A DNA stretch of 64,000 nucleotides, taken from assembly GCA_905178155.1 (NCBI GenBank), contig CAJINV010000002.1, positions 3,107,515 through 3,171,514 of the forward strand, given 5' to 3'. The notes below the pieces were generated by a model. That model worked only from the letters and a program-made list of their open reading frames with translations. It searched no databases and was not told the origin of the DNA. Source of the DNA: Amoebophrya sp. A120. Its lineage: Eukaryota > Sar > Dinophyceae > Syndiniales > Amoebophryaceae. Position numbers and translations under genes: made by a program. Positions 9,997 through 21,700 of the stretch are shown one piece after another (position 1 is the stretch's first letter; each line of letters opens with the position of its first letter).

Positions 9997-12900
9997 ATGG
10001 TGCGTAAGTTTTACGTTTCGAAGAAGCAGCGGGAGCTGCAGGCTGCGACTAGGGCGGAGCAGGCGAAACAGCATATGGTGTTCTCAAACGTTACATTCTC
10101 AACTGTTACATGAATCTGTAATGCAAGAATGGCAAAAGCGAAAGGGTGAAGAGTGCAAAAATTGCATTACAAATCCCGCGCAGATAGATTCAGGTGCTGT
10201 TTAGCCCTTCGCAAATTTGTCATGCCAAGCAGCTTGATCTTGTGGATGATGATGGTAGTGTTGCATGACAAATTCATGTAACAGTTGAGAATGTAACGTT
10301 TGAGAACACCATACAGCACCAGGAGCAGTTGCAACGGGAAGTTGACTATGAATTGCAAAAATGTCTGGGTCTGGAAGGTTGAAACTTGTAATGCTAGCTC
10401 TGCATTCCCGGGAAATCTGTATTGCATATCAAACAAAAGTCGCAGCCTCTTTTGTCATGCAAAAACGCAGTTTGTCATGCGGAGTGCCTATGAGAAAGCG
10501 TTTTGGGAAGTTGTCATGCTGGGCTGCATTCGGAAGTGTTTTCATCATGGACATTTTAGCATCACAAGTTTCCAGACCCAGACATTTTTGCATTTGATAT
10601 TGACCTGCTCAACAGTCCCGACTGCCTCATCTTCCCCTCCTGGATCCGCGTTTCCTGCCTGCTCTACTCCGCATTTTTTGCCTTCTGCGCCGGGGCGTAC
10701 TTTGGAAGAATGCTCATGCTCGGCGCACACCATTTGGGTGGGGACCTCAGCGAAAAAGACGTCGACAAAGCCCTGGCTGCTCCTGATACAAGTAGTACAG
10801 GTGCAACTAGTAGCACTGGGGGTGATCATCATCAAGACACAAAGAGTGCCACTGGAGGCGCTGGAGCTGACGCTGCAGCTGCGGAGACCACTGCCGCGGC
10901 CAAAGCAGCAGCGAGAGACGACAAGAAGCAAACCGCCCCGGGCGCTGCAGATGTGGAGAACAAGGGTGGAGCTGACAAGAGTAGCACGGAAGGGGCCGCC
11001 CCCGCGCAGTCTTTCCTCGAATCTAATGAGCACAATGTCTACCCTGTAGTTTCCTACACCGCCACCACTTCGACCAGGTCCACCACGTATCTGCGCAAGA
11101 CGGGCGGTGCCTCTTCACCAGCTTTATCCGGTAGTTCTTACCGAACAGATGTAGTTCAGAGCCATTCCCTTGCGACGTCGAACAAGATGCAAAGTAGGAG
11201 AAGTTTCCTGCAGAAAAAGAACCGCAGTGATGATATTCAATCACAACTTCTACTTCATGATGATCATGCTGGCGGTGCTGGTCCGAGTACCCAACAAGGG
11301 CAGTTTCTCGATGTTCCTCACCGTGAGGACACACCCGAAGATCCTGGAACATCCATTTCATCTCATCTCCACACGACAACATCCAGAAGAACGTCTTTTC
11401 TCGGTAGCCAGAAAATCGTGAGGAGGGCGCGGCTGGCCGTGATGAAAACCGCTGAAAGGCAGGGCTTGCACGATAGAGGTAGAGCAGGAGATGACAAGCA
11501 GAAAAACCAAAACGAGGCGGAGAACAAGAAAGTCGCAACAGCAGATTCAAATCATGTTGAGAAAGATACAACAACATCGGGTGGAGCAGAGAAAGCAAAT
11601 GAAGAGGGACTGGTAGAGGAACCAGATGACTTTTTATCAAATGCAAACATCGGTCGATCTGGGAGGTCGGGATGAGGGCAGGCACTTGTCACGCATTTTT
11701 TGGATCAACACGCAGAAGATGCCTGCAAATATGCTGTACATTCATGTATCTTTTCGATCACCCGCTTGCGCTTCAGAAGACGCCCCTTGAAGATATTAGA
11801 TGCCTATGGTCGTCTCGCATGAGAGATTCGGTTCTCTTTTCATGTTTTTAGCGAGAAATGGACAAGAACTTTTGGTGCGTGACATGCAACAAATTTTTGT
11901 GTGGTTCGGGATGAAGAACATTTGCGTGACAACAAGCTTGAATTCTACCAGAAGACGACCCAGAAGATCTTCGATATCGATGTTTGCAATCGGCATAGCT
12001 TCTGATCGATGCCGATAAAGGCGAGGGATTTCTCGGCGCGGCCGATCCCGATGCGGACTTATGGATTGCAAATATGTCTGGGTCTGGAAACTTGTAATGC
12101 TAAAAGTGAATGGTAAACGCACCGTAATACGCAGATATGCATGACAAATTTTTTGGCTCCCGTGTCTTACGTATTCCGCATGACAAACTGCGTTTTTGCA
12201 TGACAGGTAAGAGGGCCTTTTCGTGCCTATGCAACACAGATTCTCGAATCATACCAGACAAGCATGACAAACTTGCATTCTTCCGGACCCAGACATTTTT
12301 ACATTTGATAGGACTCGAACATTTACCACGAAGCACCAACGGCCGAAGGCACCTCTTCCTACCACCGGTGTGTGCGCCAGGTGCTGTGGCTCCACCTGTA
12401 TCCTGTGCAAAAGTATCGTACTTGTATATATAATTGCAATCATGCGTTACAAATCTTTTTCTTAAGGTAAATCCGCATTACAAATTTCATTTCTCATGCT
12501 GAGGAAAATTGTAATGCATTTATGCAATCGCGATACTTTTGCAGTTCATAATCTGCGGGATGCCTGGGTCGCTGGAGCGCTCGGCTTCGTGGGATTCGCC
12601 TCCACGGTGCACCTCACGAAGGGCCGCCCAGCATTCGCGTTGTATGCTGTGTAAGAACTACGTCCCCACCCCATAGTCCTCAAGACGGGAAATCTGCAAC
12701 ACAAATCTCCAAGTTTTGGGATTTCTGCATGATAAGTTTCCATCTGCTGCAGTCTAGTGCTGGTTAGCAAGGAAAGCCGCAGGAGAAAGCCAGTTTCTCA
12801 TCCTATTTGCAGCATTACAAGTCGTGCCAAAACAGGATTGGAAATGCCTCTCATGGAGATGCGCATTGCAAATGTTTCTGTCATTGCGTATTAGCATGAC

Positions 12901-14554
12901 AACTCTGGCGGATGGGGACGTTTTTGCTGAGGATACGTTGTTATCAAATGTAAAAATGTCTGGGTCTGGAAGAATGCAACTTGTAATGCGTATTTCAGAA
13001 CACAGAAAAGTCTCTCATGTATACGTAGCAAAAGCTCCCACTTTTTGTCAGCAAAATAGGGGGCTTGTCATGCGGATTCGGCATTGCGGAAGGCTCTCGA
13101 AACCTGTGATGCTAGAGCTTCCATGCCAGACCTTCTGTGTCATACAAAAACAGCATGATTCTTCCAGACCCAGACATTTTTGCAATCCATAGTTGTGGGC
13201 CTTGTTCGTCTTCTTTCTCCTCGCGGCGGCGTATTTACTGAATGAAGCCGTATTCCCGGAATTCCACAAGCACTACATCCACTCCGCCGATTTCGCGCAC
13301 GGAGGCGATGACGGGTCCCTGCCCCCGGGGTACCTGTTACCGAGCCCGAAGTTGCAGTTCACGCTTGCGTGTGGCATCACGCTGCACATCTTGGTTATCC
13401 TGTGTAAAAACGTCCCCATCCCAGAGAAAAGAGGCGAATTCTGCAACACAGATCCAGAAGTTTTGGGAGTGACGCATGACAAGTTTTTCTCTCTACTGTA
13501 ATGCGGGTTAGCAAGGACAGCCGCATCACAAAGCCCCCCTGGTATCCTGTTTACAGCATCACAAATTGCATAGACACGATTGAAAATGCCTCTCATGGGG
13601 ATGCGCGTTACAAGTTTTTCTGTGATTGTAAATCTGCATGACAAAAATAACCCTGGGAGGGGAACGTTTTTACACAGGATATTGGTCCTCGTCGCATTCG
13701 GACTCTTCTACTACACGGATGAGTTCCTCTGGAAAGCGTCCACAGTCTACCCCCGGCACTGGCAAAACGAAGTAATGCCCGGCTCGGCTTCGCACGGCCT
13801 TTTCGCGACGAAGAAGGCAAAGAAAATGGCAATGCTGCAACCCAGCAGCGCGCTATCCGAAGACCTCCAAGAGGCAAAGGAACTGCACGCGGAGGAGAGG
13901 GAGCAGCAGCGGGGAAAGATTGCCACTTTCTTGCGAAGCATGAGCGCTTCCTTGTTCGGGCGTGGTGCTGGTGGGGGAAGACGGACGACGGAAAACATGA
14001 ATCAGTCGCGGCCGGTGGTGAAAAACGAAACTGTGGTCTTGGCCCCGGCTACGGGAATTTCGCTGTCAACGGGCGGGGGCTCGTCTTTGCAAGACGGAAC
14101 AGTTGAGGACTACACGGCGGCCACTGGAGAACATCAACCGCACTCCTCGGCCACTGACGACTACCTACCGATCAGCAAGAGCGGCATGGAGGGCCTGTTT
14201 GGGCCGGAAGGTGCTGACGCAAACGGTACTAAGGCGAAAAAGCTGCTCCAGGAAAAAAAACCGCAGCGCAGCAGCCGCGCCCAGTTGCTGATCCCTTCGG
14301 ATGCGTCTTCGTCGGTCGGAGCGGGCGGGGAGGAGTTTATTCCACCTGCGGTTCCTGAGCAACTTCTACCCGAGCAACTACCCGGTACTTCTAAAAATGA
14401 GCTGCCAGTTGTGAATGAGGAAGTGGACGCGGTGGAAGACCAGCAATACAACTACAAATTCGTCGACAACGTGGTCGAGCCCGTCGTGGTCGCTTCTCCT
14501 GCACCAAAAGATGTTGATGGCGTTGGTTCCATCATCCGGGCGAGCATGCAGTAG
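9997..14554 (+). CDS. Multi-pass membrane protein with 8 introner elements
   Basis: ATG at 9997 (context ACCAACATGG) begins MVRKFYVSKKQRELQAATRA; stop TAG 14552-14554. Removing eight elements with one repeat copy each leaves 2430 nt, 809 residues. Predicted membrane segments: WIRVSCLLYSAFFAFCAGAY (about residue 50), VAGALGFVGFAS, LWALFVFFLLAAAYLL, and FTLACGITLHILVLVAFGLF. A long Ala/Thr/Ser-rich, probably disordered stretch separates the first and second. The C-terminal 300 residues are hydrophilic, beginning with a basic Glu/Lys-rich helix. Family not recognised. The mix of membrane helices and Ala-rich acidic linkers resembles the preceding gene, but I could not show they are paralogues. 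Confidence 0.74.
10074..10313. mobile_element. Introner element, family IE-3
   Basis: 240 bp, starts TATGGTGTTCTCAAACGTTA and ends ACGTTTGAGAACACCATA. Direct repeat CAGCA at 10069-10073 and 10314-10318. The interior is the reverse complement of the 58 copy. Excision joins AKQHQEQL. Confidence 0.93.
10347..10599. mobile_element. Introner element, family IE-1
   Basis: 253 bp, starts TATGAATTGCAAAAATG. Direct repeat TTGAC at 10342-10346 and 10600-10604. No boundary within the repeat gives GT-AG. Excision joins REVDLLNS. Confidence 0.92.
11635..11997. mobile_element. Diverged, enlarged introner element related to IE-1
   Basis: 363 bp. Left end TATCAAATGCAAACATCG, right end CGATGTTTGCAATCGGCATA. 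Flanks CTTTT and GCTTC agree poorly, but removal of the element plus 5 bp keeps the frame (DELLIDADKG or DFLIDADKG). Without splicing the frame stops at 11674. Confidence 0.6.
12060..12310. mobile_element. Introner element, family IE-1, subtype C
   Basis: 251 bp. Direct repeat GGACT at 12055-12059 and 12311-12315. Nearly identical to the reverse complement of the 31380 element. Excision joins PDADSNIY. Confidence 0.92.
12399..12550. mobile_element. Introner element, family IE-2
   Basis: 152 bp, starts TATCCTGTGCAAAAGTATCG, ends TTTTGCAGTTCATA. Flanks ACCTG (12394-12398) and ATCTG (12551-12555); silent difference (CAC or CAT). Excision joins LHLRDAW. Confidence 0.87.
12643..12935. mobile_element. 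Introner element, family IE-5, adjacent to the next element
   Basis: 293 bp, starts TATGCTGTGTAAGAACTACG, ends GGGACGTTTTTGCTGAGGATA. Direct repeat CGTTG at 12638-12642 and 12936-12940. The right repeat overlaps the left repeat of the element starting at 12942. Confidence 0.88.
12942..13191. mobile_element. Introner element, family IE-1, nested beside an IE-5
   Basis: 250 bp. Direct repeat GTTGT at 12937-12941 and 13192-13196. Only 6 bp separate it from the IE-5 element to its left; removal of both restores AFALWALFVF. Confidence 0.9.
13396..13681. mobile_element. Introner element, family IE-5
   Basis: 286 bp, starts TATCCTGTGTAAAAACGTCC, ends GAACGTTTTTACACAGGATA. Direct repeat TTGGT at 13391-13395 and 13682-13686. 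Excision joins HILVLVAF in the last membrane helix. Confidence 0.92.
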
Positions 14555-15652
14555 CTGTTGACTCACGAAGTAAGTTTCTTTTTGACCTTCTGTGCATATT
14601 TTTTTTAAGCGGCTTTATTTTTCCTTCTCTTTACCAGCTCCACCAGGAGAGCCTGCCGGTGAGTGCATAATTGTTTCGACCTGAGTATCAACTGTGTATC
14701 CCGTGGTCCCCGTGAATCGATTTGTTCGATAAAGAATCTAGATTTTATTTGTACTACCCTTATTTTCACCTGAGCACAACGCGGCCACGTCTGCGATTTT
14801 TTTACAACCGAGAAGCGTCCCCCTGTGTTTTCAAAACTAGCATCCCCCTTTTTAGTTTTCGAAACTAGCTAAAATTTTTGTCAAGAGCGCTTGATTGTAC
14901 TTGTACTGCCAAGCCAAGCTTCTATGCGAGTGCGCCCTCGCTGATCATCAGTGTTGTAACGTAAAAATATTAACCCGTCGAAAGTACTGGCTCTACTCTG
15001 AGAATGCAAGAAACGACCAGCTCCCAACGTTGCAAAATTTTCCTTCGGCACGTCCACATGTTGCCGCAGCTAGATTAGAATTTGGCGTAAGTACGCATGT
15101 TCATCTATCTTAGTACACGGCCGCGTAAGTAAGCGTATGGAAGGCAATACTAGCGACAGGCATTCTACTTTTACTTTGCGATGACCGTAGAGGATGATCA
15201 CAGTAAAAAAAGGCGCTCCATTTTTTGATGCGCCAATATGATTCGGTGCTAGCACAGAAGGCAGATCGGTGCTAGCACAAGAAGTCGATAGTAGAAAGAT
15301 CTGAAAGGATCTTGGATCCACCTAGCAGTTCATCATGGATCTTGAAGGATAAGGATCCGTCCTCTCTATGAGTAGCATATTAATACCGTAGCTTTTGCTG
15401 CATGCCACTCGCACAGTAGAGCCATTTCATCGGTGTTTTTCTGCATCTTCTGGATAAAAATTTTACGCCTTATAAGTACTGAAAACACAAAATAATCAGG
15501 ACCTCATTAACCCTCTCACTCTCTATTGCACCTTTGACAAGAACACAAGTACGCGCCCCCCCAGAAGAATTTCCCCTGCGCGCGACACTTTTAGTGAGCT
15601 AACATCGTCCCTAGTAGCATTCTTTCCAACCAGATGAAAAATCCAACTTGAT
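14555..15652. other. Intergenic stretch
   Basis: About 1.1 kb without a convincing gene. It contains short direct repeats such as CGGTGCTAGCACA-like units near 15240-15280. No element boundaries seen. Confidence 0.6.
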
Positions 15653-17803
15653 ATGGGCAACGGACGCAGTGCGTGTACGGGTGACCAAGTAGACCACAGT
15701 ACTACTTCTACAGCGAACGCATCTGAAACAAGGGGCTACAGGTCCTCCGCATCACAGTTGTTCAACAACTTCCAAAGCTTGTTTGACGCAGCACCAGTAC
15801 AGGCGACAGGACCTCCGAGCCCCGACGCCCCCGTCGAGGACATGTTGGACGAGAAAACCGGCGTTCGCATACGGCGAATCGCGGCCCGGAACGGCGGGCC
15901 GGTGGCTGCGACTGGCAGGCAGGATGCGAATTATGGTGATGCCGAAGTAGTAGCTCCAGGAAGTAGTGCAAGCACGGCTCCTTTCTCAATCAAAACCCCG
16001 GTTCTCGACCAGAAAAAGCAGAACGCGGAGAAGAACAGCAAGAAAAGGAAGCCTTCGCCAAGTACTAGAGACAATGAGGACAATGCCAATTCTGCCACGA
16101 CCGGCGATAAAAATGGAGATGAAATATCAAGTGGTAAAGCAGCGAAGAAACAGAAAGGGAAACAAGAGGCTGGTCCTAGTGCCGCTAGCACAGCGGCAAC
16201 GTCTTCAAACAACTCCTCTGACCAAGACGTTCGGTTTGACCGGGTGATTTTCCTGGGTACGAGTTCCGCTATCCCGGTCCCGGGGAAAAGGAATATGTCC
16301 TCCATGCTGATCACCACCAACACGGGCTCTTCGATGATGGTCGACTGCGGCGAAGGGACGCAACACCAACTAAAGGTCTGCTCCCGGGCGAAGGCGAGCT
16401 CTCTCGACATGATCTGCATCACACATTTACATGGGGACCACTGCTACGGGTTGTTCGGGCTGTTGTTAACGTGTGGGACAGACATGAGGGTAAATCCGCT
16501 GCTAATCGTCGGGCCGGAAGGGGTATAGAGTGGTTTTGACTTCGCTGTTTTATTTTATTTCTCAGCACGGCAGGTAATTCCTCAGCACGGCTGGTTGTGG
16601 TTCAACTTCAATTGCTTCGCTCTCCATCATCTCGTGCGCGCCCTCGGAAGACATGTGTATAAAGTTGTCATACGAGAAGACCATTGTCCCAATCATGGAA
16701 AACGAAATCGCAAAAGGCAATCAATAAAAAAACAGATCCACGACCTGGTGATGAGCGTGTTCAAACACTCCGGCGGCTGGGCGGGTTACTACGACATTCT
16801 CTTCATTGAAATTCCGAACGAGAAGCACAAATTGAAAGAAGACGTGGACTTATCGAAAATGATAGCTACCAGCTCCAACAACTCCATTAAAACCCGGTTA
16901 ACCGCCGTCCCGCTGGTTCACGGCATGACGTGCTGGGGGTACTGTTTCCAAGAGCCCGACCGACCGGGGAAACTGGATATCAACAAGGCGAAGCAGTTAG
17001 GCGTTCCCGTCGGACCGTTGCTAGGGAAATTGAAGAAGGGGGAGGATGTGACTTTCATCCCAAAAGCAGACAAGAAACACCCGGACAGCACTACTTCCGA
17101 ACATCAAATGATAACCGTCAAGGCTTCTGACTGTGTTTCGGAAACCATCCCCGGCCGGAAGGTTTGCATCCTTCAAGACAGCTCCGATAGCAGTTACGCG
17201 GTCGCGAATGGGAGTTTGAAAAACGCAGATTTGTTTATCCACGAAGCGACTTTGGAAGAGGCGATGCGAGAAGAATGTATCGAGAAAGGACATTCTACGC
17301 CGAAAATGGCCGCGGAGTGGGCAAATGATTGCAGCGCGAAAAAATTGGTGTTGACGCATTTCTCCGCCAGGTACAATGAAAGCACCAGTGCGATGTTAGG
17401 GAGGACGAGACTCGGGAGGATATTAAACGTTGATAATATCTCACCAGCGACAATACCAGGAGGTCATGGAGAACTACAAACAGACGCGCTTTGCTGCAGC
17501 ACAGAATCGTCACCCACGACGGATGCACAAGATGTTGATCAAGATTCTTGCATCGTGATCGACCCGGCGGACCAAATATTGGCGGCCGAGGCGCGGGAGG
17601 TGTTTGAAGGTGAGGAAGTGATCGCGGCGAAGGATTTTCTGATGCTGGATGGGCAGAACGGGTTTAAGGCTTGCCAGGAATTGATGGTAAAACGAATGCC
17701 GTGGGGGAGACCGGTAGTTGACGAGGAAAATGTTGTCAACCTCAACAGCGCTGCGGCAAATAAACCTAAAAATGCAGGGGCTGATACCGCGAAAAGAAAA
17801 TGA
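15653..17803 (+). CDS. tRNase Z (ribonuclease Z, metallo-beta-lactamase fold)
   Basis: Two exons, 15653-16522 and 16586-17803, give 695 residues. The tRNase Z family cuts the 3' trailer from precursor tRNA using two zinc ions. Seen here: FLGTSSAIP near residue 200, DCGEGTQHQL, the zinc motif HLHGDHCYGL near residue 262, and in exon 2 the family motifs PLVHGMTCWGY, DLFIHEATLE, KGHST and LTHFSARY, in the expected order. The N-terminal 195 residues are low-complexity and Lys-rich. The start MGNGRSAC matches an N-myristoylation consensus (Gly2, Ser6), unusual for this enzyme. The C-terminal 120 residues after the last motif have no obvious match. Intron 16523-16585 is GT-AG, 63 bp. No introner elements, unlike both neighbours. 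Confidence 0.93.
16523..16585 (+). other. GT-AG intron with duplicated acceptor
   Basis: Donor GTATAG follows GPEG. The string CTCAGCACGGC occurs twice, at 16561 and 16581. Splicing at the second restores GPEGHGWLWF; splicing at the first would give HGR and a stop. Confidence 0.82.
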
Positions 17804-18701
17804 AACTCAACAAATATATACTCGCTCGTAATAGCCGGCTCTCTGAACAACGGATCAAACGACGCTTGTTGGCACGTCGCGATGAAGCAGCGTGCTCATA
17901 ATTTCGTCACTTCACAATATAGCTTCCCTCCTTGCTGATTCATCGCAAGAAGTAAGGAAGGCGTGGTGCTTGTTTCGCGCCGTTCAGTACATAGAAGTGT
18001 TCCTCCAGCAGGCCGGGAATCGCTTTACGAAAGGATACAGATTTGTTGTAAAACTCATCTTCACTGATCTTCAATACTTCGTTGATCTCTATCATCAAAG
18101 CCAAACCGCTTCAAGTATAGCTGCTCCGAAGATCTCCTTGAATAGCACATGTGAGAAGCTCCACGTAATTGTAAAGGTAGGAGAATCTGCATCAATAGTA
18201 GGTCGCATTAGTTCTTCATCCGCGGGGGCAGATGAGGTCATCAAGAAATACCGACAATGTTAGCTCCATCTTGACGCTTAAGTTTGATGTTCGTAAATTC
18301 ACAAAAATGAAAATACTAGAGCTGCAAATTTGCCAAAGGTCTTACTCAACATCCACTGCAAATTCAAAGTACTAAAATGGATATGGATTTCTAGAGAACT
18401 TCTTCTGCGATAACACATACTAGAGCACATGCTGTAACACATACACAGGCACTGATACTGATAGAGGACTCATCTAGTAGCTAGCTTATTGTAGTGGTGT
18501 AGCTGCTAAGAAAGTGTCGTAGTTCTCTTCGTGTTGGGTGTTACTAGTACTAAAACGCTCACGCCTCTAGTTGAGCCGCTACTACCAACCAGTAGTTCCT
18601 GTGGAAAGAACGAGGACGCGGGACGCCAAAAGCTAGTGAGCTCCGAGGACGTCGAAAAGCGGAGCAGCTGCGATCATCCTTGGAGGATCCACTCCAAAAA
18701 G
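17804..18701. other. Intergenic stretch
   Basis: About 0.9 kb. A short ORF at 17892-18263 has no recognisable feature and I do not call it a gene. The first ATG of the downstream gene is at 18702, although its frame is open further upstream. Confidence 0.55.
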
Positions 18702-21700
18702 ATGTACGGCGGCCACGCAAATGGCGGCGGTCACGGGCAGTACCCAAATTACGCTGCTGCAGCCGCCGCAGCACAGCAGCAGCAGCACCATTACGGGCAG
18801 ATTCCCGGGCAGCAGCAGCAGCCCGGTGGCGGACAACAGGCTCATTACCCACAGCAGTACGGGCAGGTCCCGCATCACCCGCCACCCTACGGGCCGCCAC
18901 CAAACATGATGACCGCTGCGCATCAGCAACAGGCACAGCAGCAGCAACAGCAAATGGCCATGGCGATGGCGGCGCAGCAGCAACAGGCACAAGCCATGGC
19001 AATGGCCCAGGCGCAGCAGCAAATGCACTATAACGCGCAGCAACAGGCTTTTGCGGCAGGATACAATGCGCAACTGCAGCAACAAATGTACACAGCACAA
19101 CAACAAATGCAGGCAGCGGCAGCGCAGAAAGGTTCGTTTGGAATGTTTTTCTTTGATAGTAGAGCTCCTGCCGTGTGACAACATCAATTTCTGTATTTGT
19201 TTTGCAAGCAGCACAGAGCATATTGAGTGGGTTATCGTATATGATTTATTTCGCATGACAAGTTTTTGTTCATCGTACCTACACTACTAGGCACCACTCC
19301 CGGGACCGCGAACGGCGCGAACACAACGCCACCCAACGGTACCACCAGTGGCCCAAACGCGCAGACACCGTCTACCACTTCCGGCACAAAAATGTACGGC
19401 ACCGCACAGCCCTTCGTCCCGATGAGCCAACAGAAAGGCGGAAATAACGCGTCTTCCCCCATGGCAATTTCCAATCCTGCGGACCAAACCCCAACGGCGA
19501 CACCCCAGAAATTATTCCAACAGCAGCAATTTCCTTTGAAACTCGACTCCGAGGAGGCAAAAATCGACCAAATTGCCAAGGCGATGTCGCAGAAAACTAG
19601 CAGTTCCGCGGATTCGGTTTTAAAACCCCACCCGGGTCCTGCGCCGCACAACAACGGGAGCGGCACGGAGTCGACCATTCCGTCAGCGAATGGTACTAAG
19701 GGGCAGGCGTTACCGAAGACGGTCTCGAAGGAAGGCCAGCCGGGGATTGCGGTCTCACTGGAAGAAATTGCGTTTTTCATGGAAGACATGGAACGAACGG
19801 TCTGGTGGCTCATTAAGGCGGGGAAGGTATAGGATTTTTTGCTTGATTTGTGTTGCAGTTCGTTGCAGCATCCGGCGCACGACGACGAAGACGTCGGATG
19901 AAGCAGCACGACTTGCACAACTTCTTGTCATTATGCCATGCAAGGTACAAACTTCAATTTGCTAAAGATTTATACGAACAAAATCCTTATAAATCAGGTG
20001 AAGCAGCAAGAGTTAAAAAACCTGGAGGAATCGAAGAAGAAAGCCACCACCCCCTCCGACCTCAGTTCCCTCGCGGCGCAGCTCCAAGCCAAAACCTTCT
20101 CCACCCAGGCGGATTCGCCGGATAGCATTTTGCTCAAGGGGTCGGAGGAATTGCCGAAGGATGAAGAGTTGGCGAAAACCTGTGACTGGTGGTCAGTGAT
20201 GGAATCGATTGAAAAGAACGTTCTCACCCACATCGATATCCACAGTAAATTTCCCGTACACGTACAAATGCGGTCTCTGCATGAGAAAACCTGGCCCCGA
20301 TCTTAGCTTAGCATGACAAGTATTTTTACTGGTGAAGTCTGTGATGCATTTTGTACATGTACGGGAAATTTGTATTGCATAATCGAAACCCATGAACACC
20401 AGTTACGGTCGAAGATGTTCATCGTGGTGCAGCCGACAAGGGAGCAGAAGGAATTATTAGATATCCTGTGCAAAAGTATCGTACTCGTAGTAATCGCAGT
20501 TATGCATTACAAATCTCCATCTCAAGGCAAAACAGCATCACAAATTCGATTTGTCATGCTGAGCTAATTTGTATTGCAATTACTACTAGTACGATACTTT
20601 TGCAGTTCATACTAGACGTCTTGACACTACTCCGGTTTAACTGCGGGGGGAGAATTATCATCTTCGACATTCCGAACCACGAGATGAACCACAAAGCTTT
20701 GTGGCATTGCCTCCACGAGAACTTGATCAACCAAGTCCCGTTATCCTGTGTAAAAACGTCCCCACCCCAGAGTTGTCATGCAAATCTGCATGAGCTGGAA
20801 TTGGAAATGTTTTTCATGCGGAGCCCCATGAGAAGCATTATCCAGTCGCGTTTTGGAATTTGTAATGCTCCAAGTCCAACCAGCATCATATACTAGATCT
20901 GTGATGCTGCTCAGCTAGCTCAAACAGCCCTAGTACACTACGAATCCAAATTTGTCATGCAAAACAGCCAAAACTTGTGGATTTGTCTAGCCGAGTCCCC
21001 ATCTTGACTATGGGGTGCTGGGGACGTTTTTACATAGGATACCCGTGCTTCGGCGTGCAGGCGGATTTGGTGGAAGGCGGGTTGACGCAGGAGAAATACT
21101 TCATGCAGTGCCTCTCTATCGTCCCCTACATCAAAATATCCAATGCAAAAATGTCTGGATCTGGAAAAGTGTAGACTTGTCATGCAGATTTTCCATGACC
21201 CATGAGGTCTGGAATGCGGGACTTAGCATGACAGACTCTGGGAGGTCTCTGCCATGCCTATCCTGCATGAGAAACTCCCTTCTAACTTGGTCAAAAGTGT
21301 ACAGCTTTTGGCACTCACGCAACACAGATTTTTGCATGCTTCAGATTTACCATGACAAGTTGCAATCTTCCAGACCCAGACACTTTTGCAATTCATACAA
21401 AATCCCGGCGGGCCAGCAGGGAAACTCGCACGACAAAATCAAGTTGTATAGCGTCTTATGAATTGCAAAGATGTCTGGGTCTGGAAGATTGCAACTTGTG
21501 ATGCTATCTTTAGATTCCAAAAAAGTCTGTATTGCATGACCAGCAAGAGGATTCCAGTTTGTGCTACACGGAGAGGGCATTTCTCATGCGGTAGAGGTAA
21601 CACAAAGCGCTCTAAAGATCTGTGATGCTACAGTATGCATCACAGACATCATGGGTCATGGAAAATATGCATGACAAAGCTAAAGATCTCTCAGACCCGG

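Noticed and set aside
11640-11674. Natural C-terminus SNANIGRSGRSG of the second membrane protein
   Set aside because: The bases are the left end of a diverged IE-1 element; removing it continues the frame into further membrane helices.
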